This document shows positions 37,463 to 46,084 of a DNA stretch of 64,000 nucleotides, in pieces. This DNA is from JAGOEY01 sp017997515 (GTDB lineage Bacteria; Pseudomonadota; Gammaproteobacteria; Burkholderiales; Burkholderiaceae_C): positions 2,108,001 to 2,172,000 of the forward strand of contig CP111109.1 of assembly GCA_026314275.1 (NCBI GenBank), written 5' to 3'. The notes beneath the pieces were generated by a model. That model was not told the origin of the DNA. It saw nothing but the letters and a program-made list of their open reading frames with translations, and did not search any database. How positions within the stretch are numbered: the first letter of the stretch is position 1; each line of letters begins with the position of its first letter. Both the position numbers and the translations under genes were made by a program.

Positions 37463-38157
37463 TGGATTTCACAGCCCTGGCGTCCGATCTGGGTGTGCAC
37501 CATCTGCCGCTCTTCATCGGCGCGGGGCTGCTGCTCAACATCACGCCGGGCCCGGACGTGTTCTACATCCTGGCCAACAGCCTGCGCTCCGGCGCGCGGG
37601 CCGGTGTGGTGGCGGCGCTGGGCATCACCGCCGGGTGTTTTGTGCACATCTTTGCGGCAGCGGTGGGCATCAGTGCGCTGGTGAATGCCTCGGCCACCGC
37701 GTTCACCGTGCTCAAGTGGCTGGGTGCGGCTTACCTGGTGTGGGTGGGGCTGCAGATGCTGCTGGCGCGTGCGCCTGCCAAAACTCCTGATTTGATAGCT
37801 GCTGGCGCAGGTGATACGGGCGCTGCAGGCCAAAAAAGCTTGAAAAAAGTGTTCCTGCAAGGCTTCTGGACCAATGCGCTGAATCCCAAGGTGGCGCTGT
37901 TTTTCCTGGCCTTTTTGCCGCAGTTCATCACCCCCGGTGCGGCCCATCCCACGCTGGCTTTTGTGCTACTGGGGCTGCTGTTCAACTTCAATGGCCTGTG
38001 GGTCAACATCGGCTGGGCGTTGCTGGCCGCGGCTGTGGCGCAGCGTATCGGCGCTGTGCAGCAGCACCTGCACCGGCTGGAGCGTGTCGCCGGTGTGCTG
38101 TTTGTTGGCTTCGGTCTGAAGCTGGCGTTTTCTGACAATCCCATTCGCTCAAACTGA
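37459..38157 (+). CDS. LysE/RhtB-family amino-acid exporter
   Basis: A 232-residue inner-membrane exporter with about six hydrophobic segments. The family signature is INITPGPDVFYILANSLRSG-like (residues about 27-46), followed by GITAGCFVHIFAAAVG and the C-terminal GLWVNIGWALLAAAVAQRIG. Placed between trpG and trpD and coupled to trpG (ATGATG overlap), so it may export an aromatic compound; the substrate is unknown. Around residues 110-130 (KTPDLIAAGAGDTGAAGQKS) the sequence derives from a short dispersed repeat inserted in frame. Confidence 0.9.
   Translation: MMDFTALASDLGVHHLPLFIGAGLLLNITPGPDVFYILANSLRSGARAGVVAALGITAGCFVHIFAAAVGISALVNASATAFTVLKWLGAAYLVWVGLQMLLARAPAKTPDLIAAGAGDTGAAGQKSLKKVFLQGFWTNALNPKVALFFLAFLPQFITPGAAHPTLAFVLLGLLFNFNGLWVNIGWALLAAAVAQRIGAVQQHLHRLERVAGVLFVGFGLKLAFSDNPIRSN
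37785..37840. repeat. Short dispersed repeat inserted in frame in the LysE-type gene
   Basis: GATAGCTGCTGGCGC ... GGGCGCTGCAGGCC matches an imperfect palindromic sequence that I associate with Comamonadaceae genomes. It encodes a loop of the exporter. Confidence 0.5.
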
Positions 38158-38167
38158 GGTCGCCTCC

Positions 38168-39223
38168 ATGCCCCATACGTCCGTGCCAAGCCACCAGATC
38201 ACCCCGCAGGAAGCACTGCAGCGCACCATAGAACACCGCGAAATCTTCCACGATGAAATGCTGCACATCGTGCGGCTCATCATGAAGGGTGATGTCTCGC
38301 CGGTGATGATGGCTGCGCTCATCACCGGCCTGCGGGTGAAGAAAGAGTCCATCGGCGAAATCACCGCCGCCGCCCAGGTGATGCGTGAGTTTTCCACCAA
38401 GGTGCACGTGGCCGACAAGACGAACCTGGTGGACATCGTGGGCACGGGCGGTGACGGTTCCAACACCTTCAATATCTCCACTTGCTCCATGTTTGTCGCG
38501 GCCGCAGCCGGTGCCAAGATCAGCAAACACGGCGGACGTGGCGTATCGAGTAAATCGGGCAGCGCCGACGTGCTGGAGAGCCTGGGTATCAACATCAATC
38601 TGTCGCCCGCAGCCATTGCGCAAAGTGTGGCCGAGGTCGGCATCGGCTTCATGTTTGCCCCCAACCACCACCCGGCGATGAAAAACGTCGCCCCGGTGCG
38701 CAAAGAGCTGGGCATCAAGACCATCTTCAACATCCTCGGCCCGCTGACCAACCCTGCTGACGCACCCAACATCCTGATGGGCGTGTTCCACCCCGATCTG
38801 GTGGGTATCCAGGTGCGTGCGTTGCAGCGCCTGGGCGCCGAACACGCCGTGGTGGTTTATGGCCGCGATGGCATGGACGAGGTGAGCCTGGGGGCCGCCA
38901 CGCTGGTCGGTGAGCTGAAAGACGGCCAGGTCAGCGAATACGAAATCCACCCCGAAGACTTTGGTATGGCCATGGCCAGCAACCGCGCGCTCAAGGTCGA
39001 GACACCCGAGCAGTCGCGCAGCATGCTGCTGGGTGTGCTGGACAACGACGGCGGCGCGGCGCGTGACATCGTGATCCTGAATGCCGGTGCCGCGCTGTAC
39101 GCCGCCAATGTGGCCGATTCGATGCTGGCGGGCGTGAAGCTTGCGCGTAAAGCTATCGAATCAGGAGCGGCGCGGCAGAAGCTCGACCAGCTGATTGCCT
39201 TTTCCCAGAAACACGCGAGTTAA
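38168..39223 (+). CDS. trpD: Anthranilate phosphoribosyltransferase
   Basis: A 351-residue enzyme that joins anthranilate to PRPP. The PRPP loop GTGGDGSNTFNIST (about 96-109), KHGGRGVSSKSGSADVLE and the FAPNHHPAMKNVAPVRKELG region are fully conserved, as is the RTIFNILGPL-type stretch (KTIFNILGPLTNPA). Start at 38168 lies 10 bases after the LysE-type stop. Third gene of the trpG-lysE-trpD group. Normal length. Confidence 0.96.
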   Translation: MPHTSVPSHQITPQEALQRTIEHREIFHDEMLHIVRLIMKGDVSPVMMAALITGLRVKKESIGEITAAAQVMREFSTKVHVADKTNLVDIVGTGGDGSNTFNISTCSMFVAAAAGAKISKHGGRGVSSKSGSADVLESLGININLSPAAIAQSVAEVGIGFMFAPNHHPAMKNVAPVRKELGIKTIFNILGPLTNPADAPNILMGVFHPDLVGIQVRALQRLGAEHAVVVYGRDGMDEVSLGAATLVGELKDGQVSEYEIHPEDFGMAMASNRALKVETPEQSRSMLLGVLDNDGGAARDIVILNAGAALYAANVADSMLAGVKLARKAIESGAARQKLDQLIAFSQKHAS

Positions 39224-39380
39224 TGTGAAACACCCCCGAAGCGCCTTCGGCGCCTCCCCCTCAAGGGGGCGCACCCAGTGGCCTGGCAAAGCCAGTTCCA
39301 CGGGTGCCCTGGCGACTCGCCCACCTCACGCGGCGTGTTTCATCATCCGGGGCGTCACCACTCATGAAAGTTAAAAAACC
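39224..39380. repeat. Spacer with a dispersed intergenic repeat
   Basis: CCCCTCAAGGGGGCGCACCC followed by AGTGGCCTGGCAAAGCCAGT is related to the stretch at 55170-55225 after rpoC (CCCCTTGCAGGGGGCTCCAC, CGGCCCGGCAAAGCCGGT). It contains strong hairpins; trpC has its own ATG at 39381. Confidence 0.6.
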
Positions 39381-40181
39381 ATGTCCGACATCCTGAACCA
39401 GATCATCGCCGTCAAACGCACCGAAATCGCCGCCGCCCAAAAGCGCAAACCCCTTGCTGCGGTGCGGGCCGACGCTGAGTCGCGTGTGCTGACGCGTGAC
39501 TTTGTCGGCGCCATGCGCTCCAAGATCGCAGCCGGCCAGGCCGCCGTGATTGCCGAGGTCAAGAAGGCCAGCCCGAGCAAGGGTGTGTTGCGCGCCGATT
39601 TCATCCCCGCCGACATTGCCCAAAGTTATGCCGAAGGCGACGGCAAGGTCAGCGCGGCCTGTTTGTCGGTGCTGACCGACCAGCAGTTCTTCCAGGGCAG
39701 TGTGGACTTTCTGAAACAGGCGCGGGCCTCGTGTGACCTGCCGGTGCTGCGCAAGGACTTCATCGTGGACGCGTACCAGGTGTACGAATCCCGCGTAATG
39801 GGCGCTGACTGCATTTTGCTGATCGCTGCCTGCCTGGACGACGCCCAAATGGCCGAGCTGGAAGCCATAGCCCATAGCTTGGACATGGCTGTGCTGGTCG
39901 AAGTACACGACCAGGCCGAGCTGGACCGGGCGCTGCGGCTGCGCACGCCGCTGGTTGGCATCAACAACCGCAACCTGCGCACGTTTGAGGTCACGCTGGA
40001 CACCACGCTGGGCATGCTGGCCGGGGTGCCTGCAGACCGCTTGCTGGTGACCGAGTCCGGCATCCTGAACCAGGCCGACGTGCAGCGTATGCGCACTGCC
40101 GGTGTGCATGCGTTTCTGGTCGGTGAAGCGTTTATGCGGGCCGAAGATCCGGGTCTGGCGCTGGCCGAGTTGTTTGCCTGA
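39381..40181 (+). CDS. trpC: Indole-3-glycerol phosphate synthase
   Basis: A monofunctional 266-residue (beta-alpha)8 enzyme. Catalytic residues: Lys in AEVKKASPSKG, Lys in LPVLRKDFIVDAYQV, Glu in VLVEVHD, Asn in VGINNRNLRTF and Glu/Ser in LVTESGI. It converts CdRP into indole-glycerol phosphate. The trpF, trpB and trpA genes are not nearby. Separated from trpD by the 157-base repeat spacer, so it may have reduced coupling to the operon. Confidence 0.96.
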   Translation: MSDILNQIIAVKRTEIAAAQKRKPLAAVRADAESRVLTRDFVGAMRSKIAAGQAAVIAEVKKASPSKGVLRADFIPADIAQSYAEGDGKVSAACLSVLTDQQFFQGSVDFLKQARASCDLPVLRKDFIVDAYQVYESRVMGADCILLIAACLDDAQMAELEAIAHSLDMAVLVEVHDQAELDRALRLRTPLVGINNRNLRTFEVTLDTTLGMLAGVPADRLLVTESGILNQADVQRMRTAGVHAFLVGEAFMRAEDPGLALAELFA

Positions 40182-40194
40182 TTAACTTCAATAG

Positions 40195-40270
40195 GACTTA
40201 CGCAAACAAGGATGCACAAAGACTGCCTGCCATGTGCAATCGCTTTGCTTAAGCATGTTTTGCGTAAGTC
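40195..40270. mobile_element. MITE-like element with 12-bp inverted repeats
   Basis: GACTTACGCAAA (40195-40206) and TTTGCGTAAGTC (40259-40270) are perfect inverted repeats bounding 76 bases of non-coding DNA between trpC and ung. Such ends occur on insertion sequences; no transposase is inside. A target duplication is not evident. Confidence 0.5.
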
Positions 40271-40293
40271 GTTTTCAAAAAAGATAGCTGACC

Positions 40294-41037
40294 ATGACCT
40301 ATCCATCAGCGCCGGAGGCCGATCAGCTTGTTGCCTGCGACCCGGTTGCCTGGCCCGTGGCCGCGGGCTGGCAGCCGCTGGTCGATGGGTTTTTTGCGTC
40401 TGCGGCTGGGGTGAAGTTGCAGGCGTTTCTGGGGGAGCGGCTGACGGCTGGTGCCACCATCTTCCCGCCGCAACCGCTGCGGGCGCTGGCGCTGACACCG
40501 CCCGAGCAGGTGCGGGTGGTGATACTGGGGCAAGACCCGTACCACGGGCGCGGGCAGGCCGAAGGGCTGGCTTTTTCTGTGGCGCCGGGGGTGGCGATCC
40601 CGCCGTCGCTGCGCAATATCTTCAAGGAGCTGCAGCGTGACCTGGGTACTGCGCCGCCTCCGTTTCCACAGCCCGGCGGCAGCCTGGTGAAATGGGCGCG
40701 TAATGGCGTGCTGCTGCTCAACACCTGCTTGACGGTGGAGGAGGCGCAGCCCGCCAGCCACGCCGGGCGCGGCTGGGAGGTGCTGACTGATGCGGTGATC
40801 CGCCATGTGTCGGACGTTGCCCAGCCCACTGTTTTTATGCTGTGGGGTGCCCATGCGCAAAGCAAACGCCCGCTGATCGATGCGCAGCGCCACAAAGTGC
40901 TGACGGCCAACCATCCATCCCCCTTGTCGGCGCTGCGCCCGCCCGTGCCTTTTATCGGTTGTGGGCATTTTTCGCAGGCCCGCGCGTGGCGTGAAGCCCA
41001 TACTGATGTGGGCAAGGCCGGGCAGGAAGGTGTGTGA
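40294..41037 (+). CDS. ung: Uracil-DNA glycosylase
   Basis: A family 1 uracil-DNA glycosylase of 247 residues. The water-activating motif GQDPYHG is at about 79-85 (Asp81), and the leucine loop is HPSPLSALR near residue 207. It removes uracil arising from cytosine deamination or misincorporation. Normal length; a proline-rich N-terminal extension of about 25 residues. Start ATG at 40294. Confidence 0.96.
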   Translation: MTYPSAPEADQLVACDPVAWPVAAGWQPLVDGFFASAAGVKLQAFLGERLTAGATIFPPQPLRALALTPPEQVRVVILGQDPYHGRGQAEGLAFSVAPGVAIPPSLRNIFKELQRDLGTAPPPFPQPGGSLVKWARNGVLLLNTCLTVEEAQPASHAGRGWEVLTDAVIRHVSDVAQPTVFMLWGAHAQSKRPLIDAQRHKVLTANHPSPLSALRPPVPFIGCGHFSQARAWREAHTDVGKAGQEGV

Positions 41038-41106
41038 CGGCGCAGCAAAAAGACACTTTGCCGCCGGAAAATGTGCGTGCCAGATAGTTTCGTCAAAAAG
41101 TTGTGC

Positions 41107-41112
41107 TATATT
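41107..41112 (+). promoter_or_regulatory. -10 element of the tRNA-tuf operon
   Basis: TGCTATATT forms an extended -10 thirteen bases before the mature tRNA-Tyr 5' end. A -35 element is weak (TAGTTT). Confidence 0.5.
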
Positions 41113-41124
41113 TCGAGGTTCGCT

Positions 41125-41210
41125 GGAGAGGTGGCCGAGTGGTTAATGGCAGCAGACTGTAAATCTGCCCTCTTACGAGTACGCTGGTTCGAATCCAGCC
41201 CTCTCCACCA
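41125..41210 (+). tRNA. tRNA-Tyr (GTA)
   Basis: 86 bases including the encoded CCA. Acceptor GGAGAGG/CCTCTCC, anticodon GTA at 41159-41161, long variable arm as expected for Tyr, T-loop GGTTCGAATCC. Confidence 0.97.
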
Positions 41211-41295
41211 GCGACGAATTGCAGGCAGAGCGTGAACGTTGCGTAGGTCTGAAAAGGCTGGGCGCGGTTCGCACCGGATGAGAATTTCACCCGAT

Positions 41296-41369
41296 GCGGG
41301 AGTAGTTCAATGGTAGAACCCTAGCCTTCCAAGCTAATGACGCGGGTTCGATTCCCGTCTCCCGCTCCA
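41296..41369 (+). tRNA. tRNA-Gly (TCC)
   Basis: 74 bases with encoded CCA. Acceptor GCGGGAG/CTCCCGC, anticodon loop CTTCCAA, T-loop GGTTCGATTCC. tRNA-Gly genes are usual targets of ICEclc-type integrases, but this copy is intact and has no element attached. Confidence 0.97.
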
Positions 41370-41428
41370 TGCGTTCGTGTTGGTTTTTTGGTGAAATAAG
41401 TTTTCAGGGGTCTGTTTACAGGCTTCAT

Positions 41429-41503
<75 letters not shown>

Positions 41504-41576
41504 GTTTTCGGGTGCGTCCCCGGTGGTTGCGCCGTGTTTCTGTTTATCAATCTAGATTTTTTTCGGAGTCGAAAAA

Positions 41577-42767
41577 ATGGGAAAAGAAAAGTTCACGCGA
41601 ACCAAGCCACACGTCAACGTGGGCACCATCGGTCACGTCGACCACGGTAAGACCACGCTGACCGCTGCCATCGCAACGGTTCTGTCTGCCAAGTTCGGCG
41701 GCGAAGCCAAAAACTACGCTGACATCGACGCAGCGCCTGAAGAAAAGGCCCGCGGTATCACCATCAATACCGCCCACGTCGAATACGAAACCGCCAACCG
41801 CCACTACGCACACGTCGACTGCCCAGGCCACGCCGACTATGTGAAGAACATGATCACCGGTGCTGCACAAATGGACGGCGCCATCCTGGTCTGCTCCGCT
41901 GCTGACGGCCCTATGCCCCAGACCCGCGAACACATCCTGCTGGCGCGCCAAGTGGGTGTGGGCTACATCATCGTTTTCCTGAACAAGTGCGACATGGTCG
42001 ACGACGCCGAACTGCTCGAACTCGTTGAAATGGAAGTGCGCGAACTCCTGGACAAATACGAATTCCCAGGCGACGACACCCCCATCATCCACGGCTCCGC
42101 CAAGCTCGCCCTCGAAGGCGACAAGGGTCCTCTGGGTGAAGAAGCCATCATGAAGCTGGCCGAAGCCCTGGACACCTACATCCCCACGCCAGAGCGCGCA
42201 GTGGACGGCGCCTTCCTGATGCCTGTGGAGGACGTGTTCTCGATCTCCGGACGCGGCACCGTGGTGACCGGCGCAGTTGAGCGCGGCGTCATCAAAGTTG
42301 GCGAAGAAATCGAAATCGTTGGTATCGCTGCCACCCAGAAGACCACCTGCACCGGCGTCGAAATGTTCCGCAAACTGCTCGACCAAGGTCAGGCGGGCGA
42401 CAACGTCGGCGTACTGCTGCGCGGCACCAAGCGTGAAGACGTGCAGCGCGGCCAAGTGCTGTGCAAGCCCGGCTCCATCAAGCCACACACCCACTTCACC
42501 GCAGAAGTCTACGTGCTGAGCAAGGACGAAGGCGGTCGTCACACGCCCTTCTTCAACAACTACCGCCCTCAGTTCTACTTCCGTACGACCGACGTGACCG
42601 GTGCCATCGAACTGCCAGAAGGCAAGGAAATGGTCATGCCTGGTGACAACGTGTCCATCACGGTCAAGCTGATCAACCCCATCGCCATGGAAGAAGGCCT
42701 GCGTTTCGCCATCCGCGAAGGCGGCAAGACGGTGGGTTCCGGTGTGGTTGCCAAGGTTATTGCGTAA
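41577..42767 (+). CDS. tuf: Elongation factor Tu
   Basis: A 396-residue translational GTPase. G1 GHVDHGKTT (about 19-27), G2 RGITINTAHVEYE, G3 DCPGHADYVKNM, G4 NKCDMVD, and domains 2 and 3 through the C-terminal VGSGVVAKVIA. It delivers aminoacyl-tRNA to the ribosome. Codon use is clearly that of a highly expressed gene. Sits in the classic tRNA-tuf-tRNA-secE order, so it corresponds to tufB; a second copy probably exists elsewhere. Confidence 0.98.
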   Translation: MGKEKFTRTKPHVNVGTIGHVDHGKTTLTAAIATVLSAKFGGEAKNYADIDAAPEEKARGITINTAHVEYETANRHYAHVDCPGHADYVKNMITGAAQMDGAILVCSAADGPMPQTREHILLARQVGVGYIIVFLNKCDMVDDAELLELVEMEVRELLDKYEFPGDDTPIIHGSAKLALEGDKGPLGEEAIMKLAEALDTYIPTPERAVDGAFLMPVEDVFSISGRGTVVTGAVERGVIKVGEEIEIVGIAATQKTTCTGVEMFRKLLDQGQAGDNVGVLLRGTKREDVQRGQVLCKPGSIKPHTHFTAEVYVLSKDEGGRHTPFFNNYRPQFYFRTTDVTGAIELPEGKEMVMPGDNVSITVKLINPIAMEEGLRFAIREGGKTVGSGVVAKVIA

Positions 42768-42773
42768 TTCCGG

Positions 42774-42849
42774 AGGGGTATAGCTCAATTGGCAGAGCGT
42801 CGGTCTCCAAAACCGAAGGTTGTAGGTTCGATTCCTACTGCCCCTGCCA
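42774..42849 (+). tRNA. tRNA-Trp (CCA)
   Basis: 76 bases with encoded CCA end. Acceptor AGGGGTA/TGCCCCT, anticodon CCA in TCTCCAAAA, T-loop GGTTCGATTCC. Six bases after the tuf stop. Confidence 0.97.
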
Positions 42850-42918
42850 CCTTTGTGGCAGCTTGTAGATAAAGCTACAGCGGAATAGACGGGTTTCTCT
42901 GGTTGAGAGGCCTGCAAA

Positions 42919-42943
42919 AAGCCCACCATGACCTGGTGGGCTT
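42919..42943. terminator. Hairpin between tRNA-Trp and secE
   Basis: AAGCCCACCA/TGGTGGGCTT with a TGACC loop. No T-run follows on the plus strand, so it is more likely a processing or attenuation structure. Confidence 0.45.
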
Positions 42944-43000
42944 CGGCGTCTCAAGGGGTGCCATTGGTTTGAAGTTTTGAAACGCAGGATATAGCCCACT

Positions 43001-43384
43001 ATGGCCAGTTCGCAAGTTGAAACCGTCAGCACCGGCGCTGACAAGGCAAAGCTCGTTGCGGCGGGTGCTTTGGTGCTGGGCGCTTTGGTGGCCTTCTATT
43101 TTCTGTCGTCGCGTGGATCGCTGGCCCAGTGGAGTGCATTGATCGTGTGTCTGGTGGCGGCGGTGGCGGTGTTCACCACTTCCGAATCTGGTCGCCAGCT
43201 GATTGCGTTTGGGCGTGACGCCTGGCGTGAAGTCAAAAAGGTGGTCTGGCCCACGCGCAAAGAGGCGACGCAGGTCACCTTGTATGTGTTCGCTTTTGTG
43301 GTGGTCATGGCGCTGTTTCTGTGGCTGACAGACAAGACGCTCGAGTGGGTGTTCTACGACCTGATTCTGGGCTGGAGAAAATAA
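43001..43384 (+). CDS. secE: Preprotein translocase subunit SecE
   Basis: A 127-residue SecE with three hydrophobic segments (about 17-35, 42-60, 95-115), the longer proteobacterial form. The conserved cytosolic stretch AWREVKKVVWPTRKEATQ precedes the last membrane helix. It clamps the SecY channel. Its stop overlaps the nusG start (TAATG). Confidence 0.96.
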   Translation: MASSQVETVSTGADKAKLVAAGALVLGALVAFYFLSSRGSLAQWSALIVCLVAAVAVFTTSESGRQLIAFGRDAWREVKKVVWPTRKEATQVTLYVFAFVVVMALFLWLTDKTLEWVFYDLILGWRK

Positions 43385-43986
43385 TGACCGATGCTGTAGA
43401 AAACTTCGATGCAGATGTGTCGCCCGCCGCTGCGCCAGCCCCGGCGGTGAATCCCGATCTGCGTTGGTACATCGTGCATGCTTATTCGGGCATGGAAAAA
43501 GCGGTTGAACGCAACATCGTTGAACGTATTGCCCGCAGCGGAATGGATACCAAGTTTGGTCGCATTCTGGTGCCGACCGAAGAAGTGGTTGAGGTCAAGA
43601 ACGGCCAGCGCAAGACAACCGAGCGCCGTTTGTTCCCCGGTTATGTGTTTGTCGAGATGGTGATGGACGATGACACGTGGCACTTGGTGAAACACACCAG
43701 CAAGGTGACGGGTTTTGTCGGTGGTGCGAAAAATCGCCCGGCACCTATCTCCGAAGACGAAGTGCAAAAAATCGTCAGCCAGATGCAAGAAGGCACCGAC
43801 AAGCCACGCCACAAAGTGGAATTTATTGTGGGTGAGTTTGTGCGTGTCAAGGAAGGCCCTTTCACCGACTTCAATGGTTCGGTCGAAGAGGTCAACTACG
43901 AAAAGAGCAAGGTGCGTGTGTCGGTCATGATTTTTGGCCGTTCGACACCGGTCGAGCTGGAGTTCAGCCAGATCGAGAAGACCTGA
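43384..43986 (+). CDS. nusG: Transcription termination/antitermination protein NusG
   Basis: A 200-residue NusG. N-terminal NGN domain: RWYIVHAYSGMEKAVERNIV, GRILVPTEEVVEVKNGQRK, FPGYVFVEMVMDDDTWHLV, TGFVGG. C-terminal KOW domain: GEFVRVKEGPFTDFNGSVEE. The first 25 residues are an acidic alanine/proline extension. The start overlaps the secE stop, so an upstream frame extension is not used. Confidence 0.96.
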   Translation: MTDAVENFDADVSPAAAPAPAVNPDLRWYIVHAYSGMEKAVERNIVERIARSGMDTKFGRILVPTEEVVEVKNGQRKTTERRLFPGYVFVEMVMDDDTWHLVKHTSKVTGFVGGAKNRPAPISEDEVQKIVSQMQEGTDKPRHKVEFIVGEFVRVKEGPFTDFNGSVEEVNYEKSKVRVSVMIFGRSTPVELEFSQIEKT

Positions 43987-44129
43987 TCTTTCAGGTTCTT
44001 TGTGAAAATTTGGGGTTCGCGCTTTTTTCGACTCGGCGTGAACTGATCAGAGAGAGTCGTTAACCCCGGGGAGCCAGAAGTGTTGCGTAGTGCAGCAGTT
44101 CGGCGTTATCACCCGCAAGGAGTAAACAA

Positions 44130-44561
44130 ATGGCGAAAAAAATCGTCGGTTTTGTCAAGCTGCAAGTCCCAGCAGGCAAGGCCAACCCATCCCCCCCTAT
44201 CGGCCCAGCACTGGGTCAACGTGGCCTCAACATCATGGAGTTCTGCAAGGCATTTAACGCCCAGACCCAAGGTGTCGAGCCAGGCCTGCCACTGCCTGTC
44301 GTTATCACGGCTTATGCAGACAAGAGCTTCACCTTCATCATCAAGACCGCCCCTGCGACGACCTTGATCAAGAAGGCTATCAAGCTGGACAAGGGTTCTG
44401 CCCGTCCACACACCGACAAGGTTGGCAAGATCACCCGCGAACAGCTGGAAGAAATCGCCAAGACCAAGTTCAAGGACATGAATGCCGCCAGCATCGACGC
44501 TGCCATTCGTACTTTGGCTGGTTCTGCCCGTTCGATGGGCGTGAATGTGGAGGGCATCTAA
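44130..44561 (+). CDS. rplK: 50S ribosomal protein L11
   Basis: A 143-residue L11. The N-terminal proline-rich helix PAGKANPSPPIGPALGQRGL binds release factors and RelA; the C-terminal rRNA-binding domain includes TVRSLAGSARSMGV-like RTLAGSARSMGVNVEGI. Start has an AAGGAG site. rplA follows directly after the stop codon. Confidence 0.98.
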   Translation: MAKKIVGFVKLQVPAGKANPSPPIGPALGQRGLNIMEFCKAFNAQTQGVEPGLPLPVVITAYADKSFTFIIKTAPATTLIKKAIKLDKGSARPHTDKVGKITREQLEEIAKTKFKDMNAASIDAAIRTLAGSARSMGVNVEGI

Positions 44562-45257
44562 ATGGCCAAGCTCACGAAAAAACAAAAAGCCCTGCAAGGC
44601 AAAGTCGAAACCACCAAGTTGTACGCATTGGCCGACGCTCTGGCGCTGGTCAAGGAAGCTGCAACTGCCAAGTTCGATGAGTCCATCGACGTGGCTGTTC
44701 AGCTCGGCATTGATGCAAAGAAGTCTGACCAGGTCGTGCGTGGCGCCGTTGTGCTGCCCAATGGCACTGGCAAGACCAAGCGTGTCGCAGTGTTCGCACA
44801 AGGTGCCAAGGCGGAAGAAGCCAAGGCTGCTGGCGCTGACATCGTGGGTATGGACGACCTGGCCGCGATGGTCAAGGCCGGTGACATGCCTTTCGATGTC
44901 GTGATCGCTGCCCCTGACGCCATGCGTGTCGTGGGTGCACTGGGCCAGATCCTCGGCCCACGCGGCATGATGCCTAACCCCAAGGTGGGCACCGTGACGC
45001 CAGACGTCGCAACCGCTGTGAAGAACGCCAAGGCTGGCCAAGTGCAATTCCGTGTCGACAAGGCCGGTATCGTGCACGGCACCATCGGTCTGCGTTCGTT
45101 CGAGTCCGACAAGCTGCAGGGCAACCTGGCTGCACTGGTGGATGCTTTGGTCAAGGCCAAGCCTGCTTCCAGCAAGGGTGTTTACCTGAAGAAAGTGGCA
45201 GTTTCGTCCACGATGGGTATTGGTGTCCGCGTGGACACACAAACCATTGCAGCGTAA
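44562..45257 (+). CDS. rplA: 50S ribosomal protein L1
   Basis: A 231-residue L1 with the signature IGAPDAMRVVGALGQILGPR-like stretch (VIAAPDAMRVVGALGQILGP) and the MPNPKVGTVT motif. It forms the L1 stalk and represses its own operon by binding leader mRNA. Starts immediately after rplK. Confidence 0.98.
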   Translation: MAKLTKKQKALQGKVETTKLYALADALALVKEAATAKFDESIDVAVQLGIDAKKSDQVVRGAVVLPNGTGKTKRVAVFAQGAKAEEAKAAGADIVGMDDLAAMVKAGDMPFDVVIAAPDAMRVVGALGQILGPRGMMPNPKVGTVTPDVATAVKNAKAGQVQFRVDKAGIVHGTIGLRSFESDKLQGNLAALVDALVKAKPASSKGVYLKKVAVSSTMGIGVRVDTQTIAA

Positions 45258-45517
45258 TTGCAAAAAAATTGGGTGCCACATTGTGTGGCACCCAGTGTGG
45301 TGGGCTGCGGTGGTGGAGGTAAAACTCCTACCGCCGCAGGCCATCCAAGACCGTTGGTGTGCAGACCAATCTGTACTTAATCCGTTTGTTGTCTGACAGA
45401 TGGGCCAACGCAGATGGCGATCCCGCTGCAGATGGATTTTTCCTGAACAGTTGGTCGCTGCAACAAGAGCGTGTGGACAAGGCGTCAAGCCGGACCGCAC
45501 AAATGAAGGAGTAGACC
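45258..45517 (+). promoter_or_regulatory. rplJ leader (L10 autoregulation region)
   Basis: A 260-base non-coding leader. Right after rplA, TGGGTGCCAC (45270-45279) pairs with GTGGCACCCA (45285-45294). The next 200 bases are the usual place of the L10(L12)4 binding site; AGACCGTTGGTGTGCAGACC fits that type of leader, though I cannot fold it fully by eye. Confidence 0.6.
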
Positions 45518-46045
45518 TTGAGTCTGAATCGCAGTGAGAAAGAAGCGGTCATTACCGATGTGACCAGCCTCGCCGCTAAAGCTCAAACGCTCGTGATCGC
45601 GGAATACCGCGGCATCACGGTCGCTGACATGACCAAACTGCGCAACGATGCACGCAGCAAAGGTGTAAGCCTGAGTGTTCTGAAGAACACCCTGGCCCGC
45701 CGTGCCGTGGCTGGTAGCGCTTTTGAAGTTGTGGCCGACCAGATGACCGGTCCTCTGATCTATGGCTTCTCTGAAGACGCAGTGGCTGCCGCCAAGGTGG
45801 TGGCCGACTTCGCGAAAACCAACGACAAGTTGGTGATTCGTGCGGGTGCGTTCGGCGGAAAAGCTCTGGACGTGAACGGCGTGAAGCAACTGGCCAACAT
45901 CCCATCCAAGGAAGTGTTGCTGGCCCAGCTGTGTGGCTTGCTGATGTCCCCGATTTCGCGTACAGCCGTTGTGCTGGGCGCGCTCGCGGCAAAGCGTGGC
46001 GAAGGTGCTGCCGAAGAACCGGCAGCCGAAGCAGTTGCCGCTTAA
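45518..46045 (+). CDS. rplJ: 50S ribosomal protein L10
   Basis: A 175-residue L10 with a TTG start, chosen because the protein begins LSLNRSEKEAVITDV and a GAAGGAG site lies nine bases upstream; no ATG fits. EYRGITVADMTKLRNDAR and LKNTLARRAV bind 23S rRNA; the C-terminal helix holds L7/L12 dimers. The rare start codon probably helps autoregulation. Confidence 0.95.
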   Translation: MSLNRSEKEAVITDVTSLAAKAQTLVIAEYRGITVADMTKLRNDARSKGVSLSVLKNTLARRAVAGSAFEVVADQMTGPLIYGFSEDAVAAAKVVADFAKTNDKLVIRAGAFGGKALDVNGVKQLANIPSKEVLLAQLCGLLMSPISRTAVVLGALAAKRGEGAAEEPAAEAVAA

Positions 46046-46084
46046 ACAGCGCAGCTTTAAACCAACATATTTAGGAAAACCAAA

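Noticed and set aside
41296..41369. tRNA-Gly as the attachment site of this ICE
   Set aside because: The tRNA is intact, lies 5 kb from the ICE end beyond trp genes, and no ICE DNA adjoins it.
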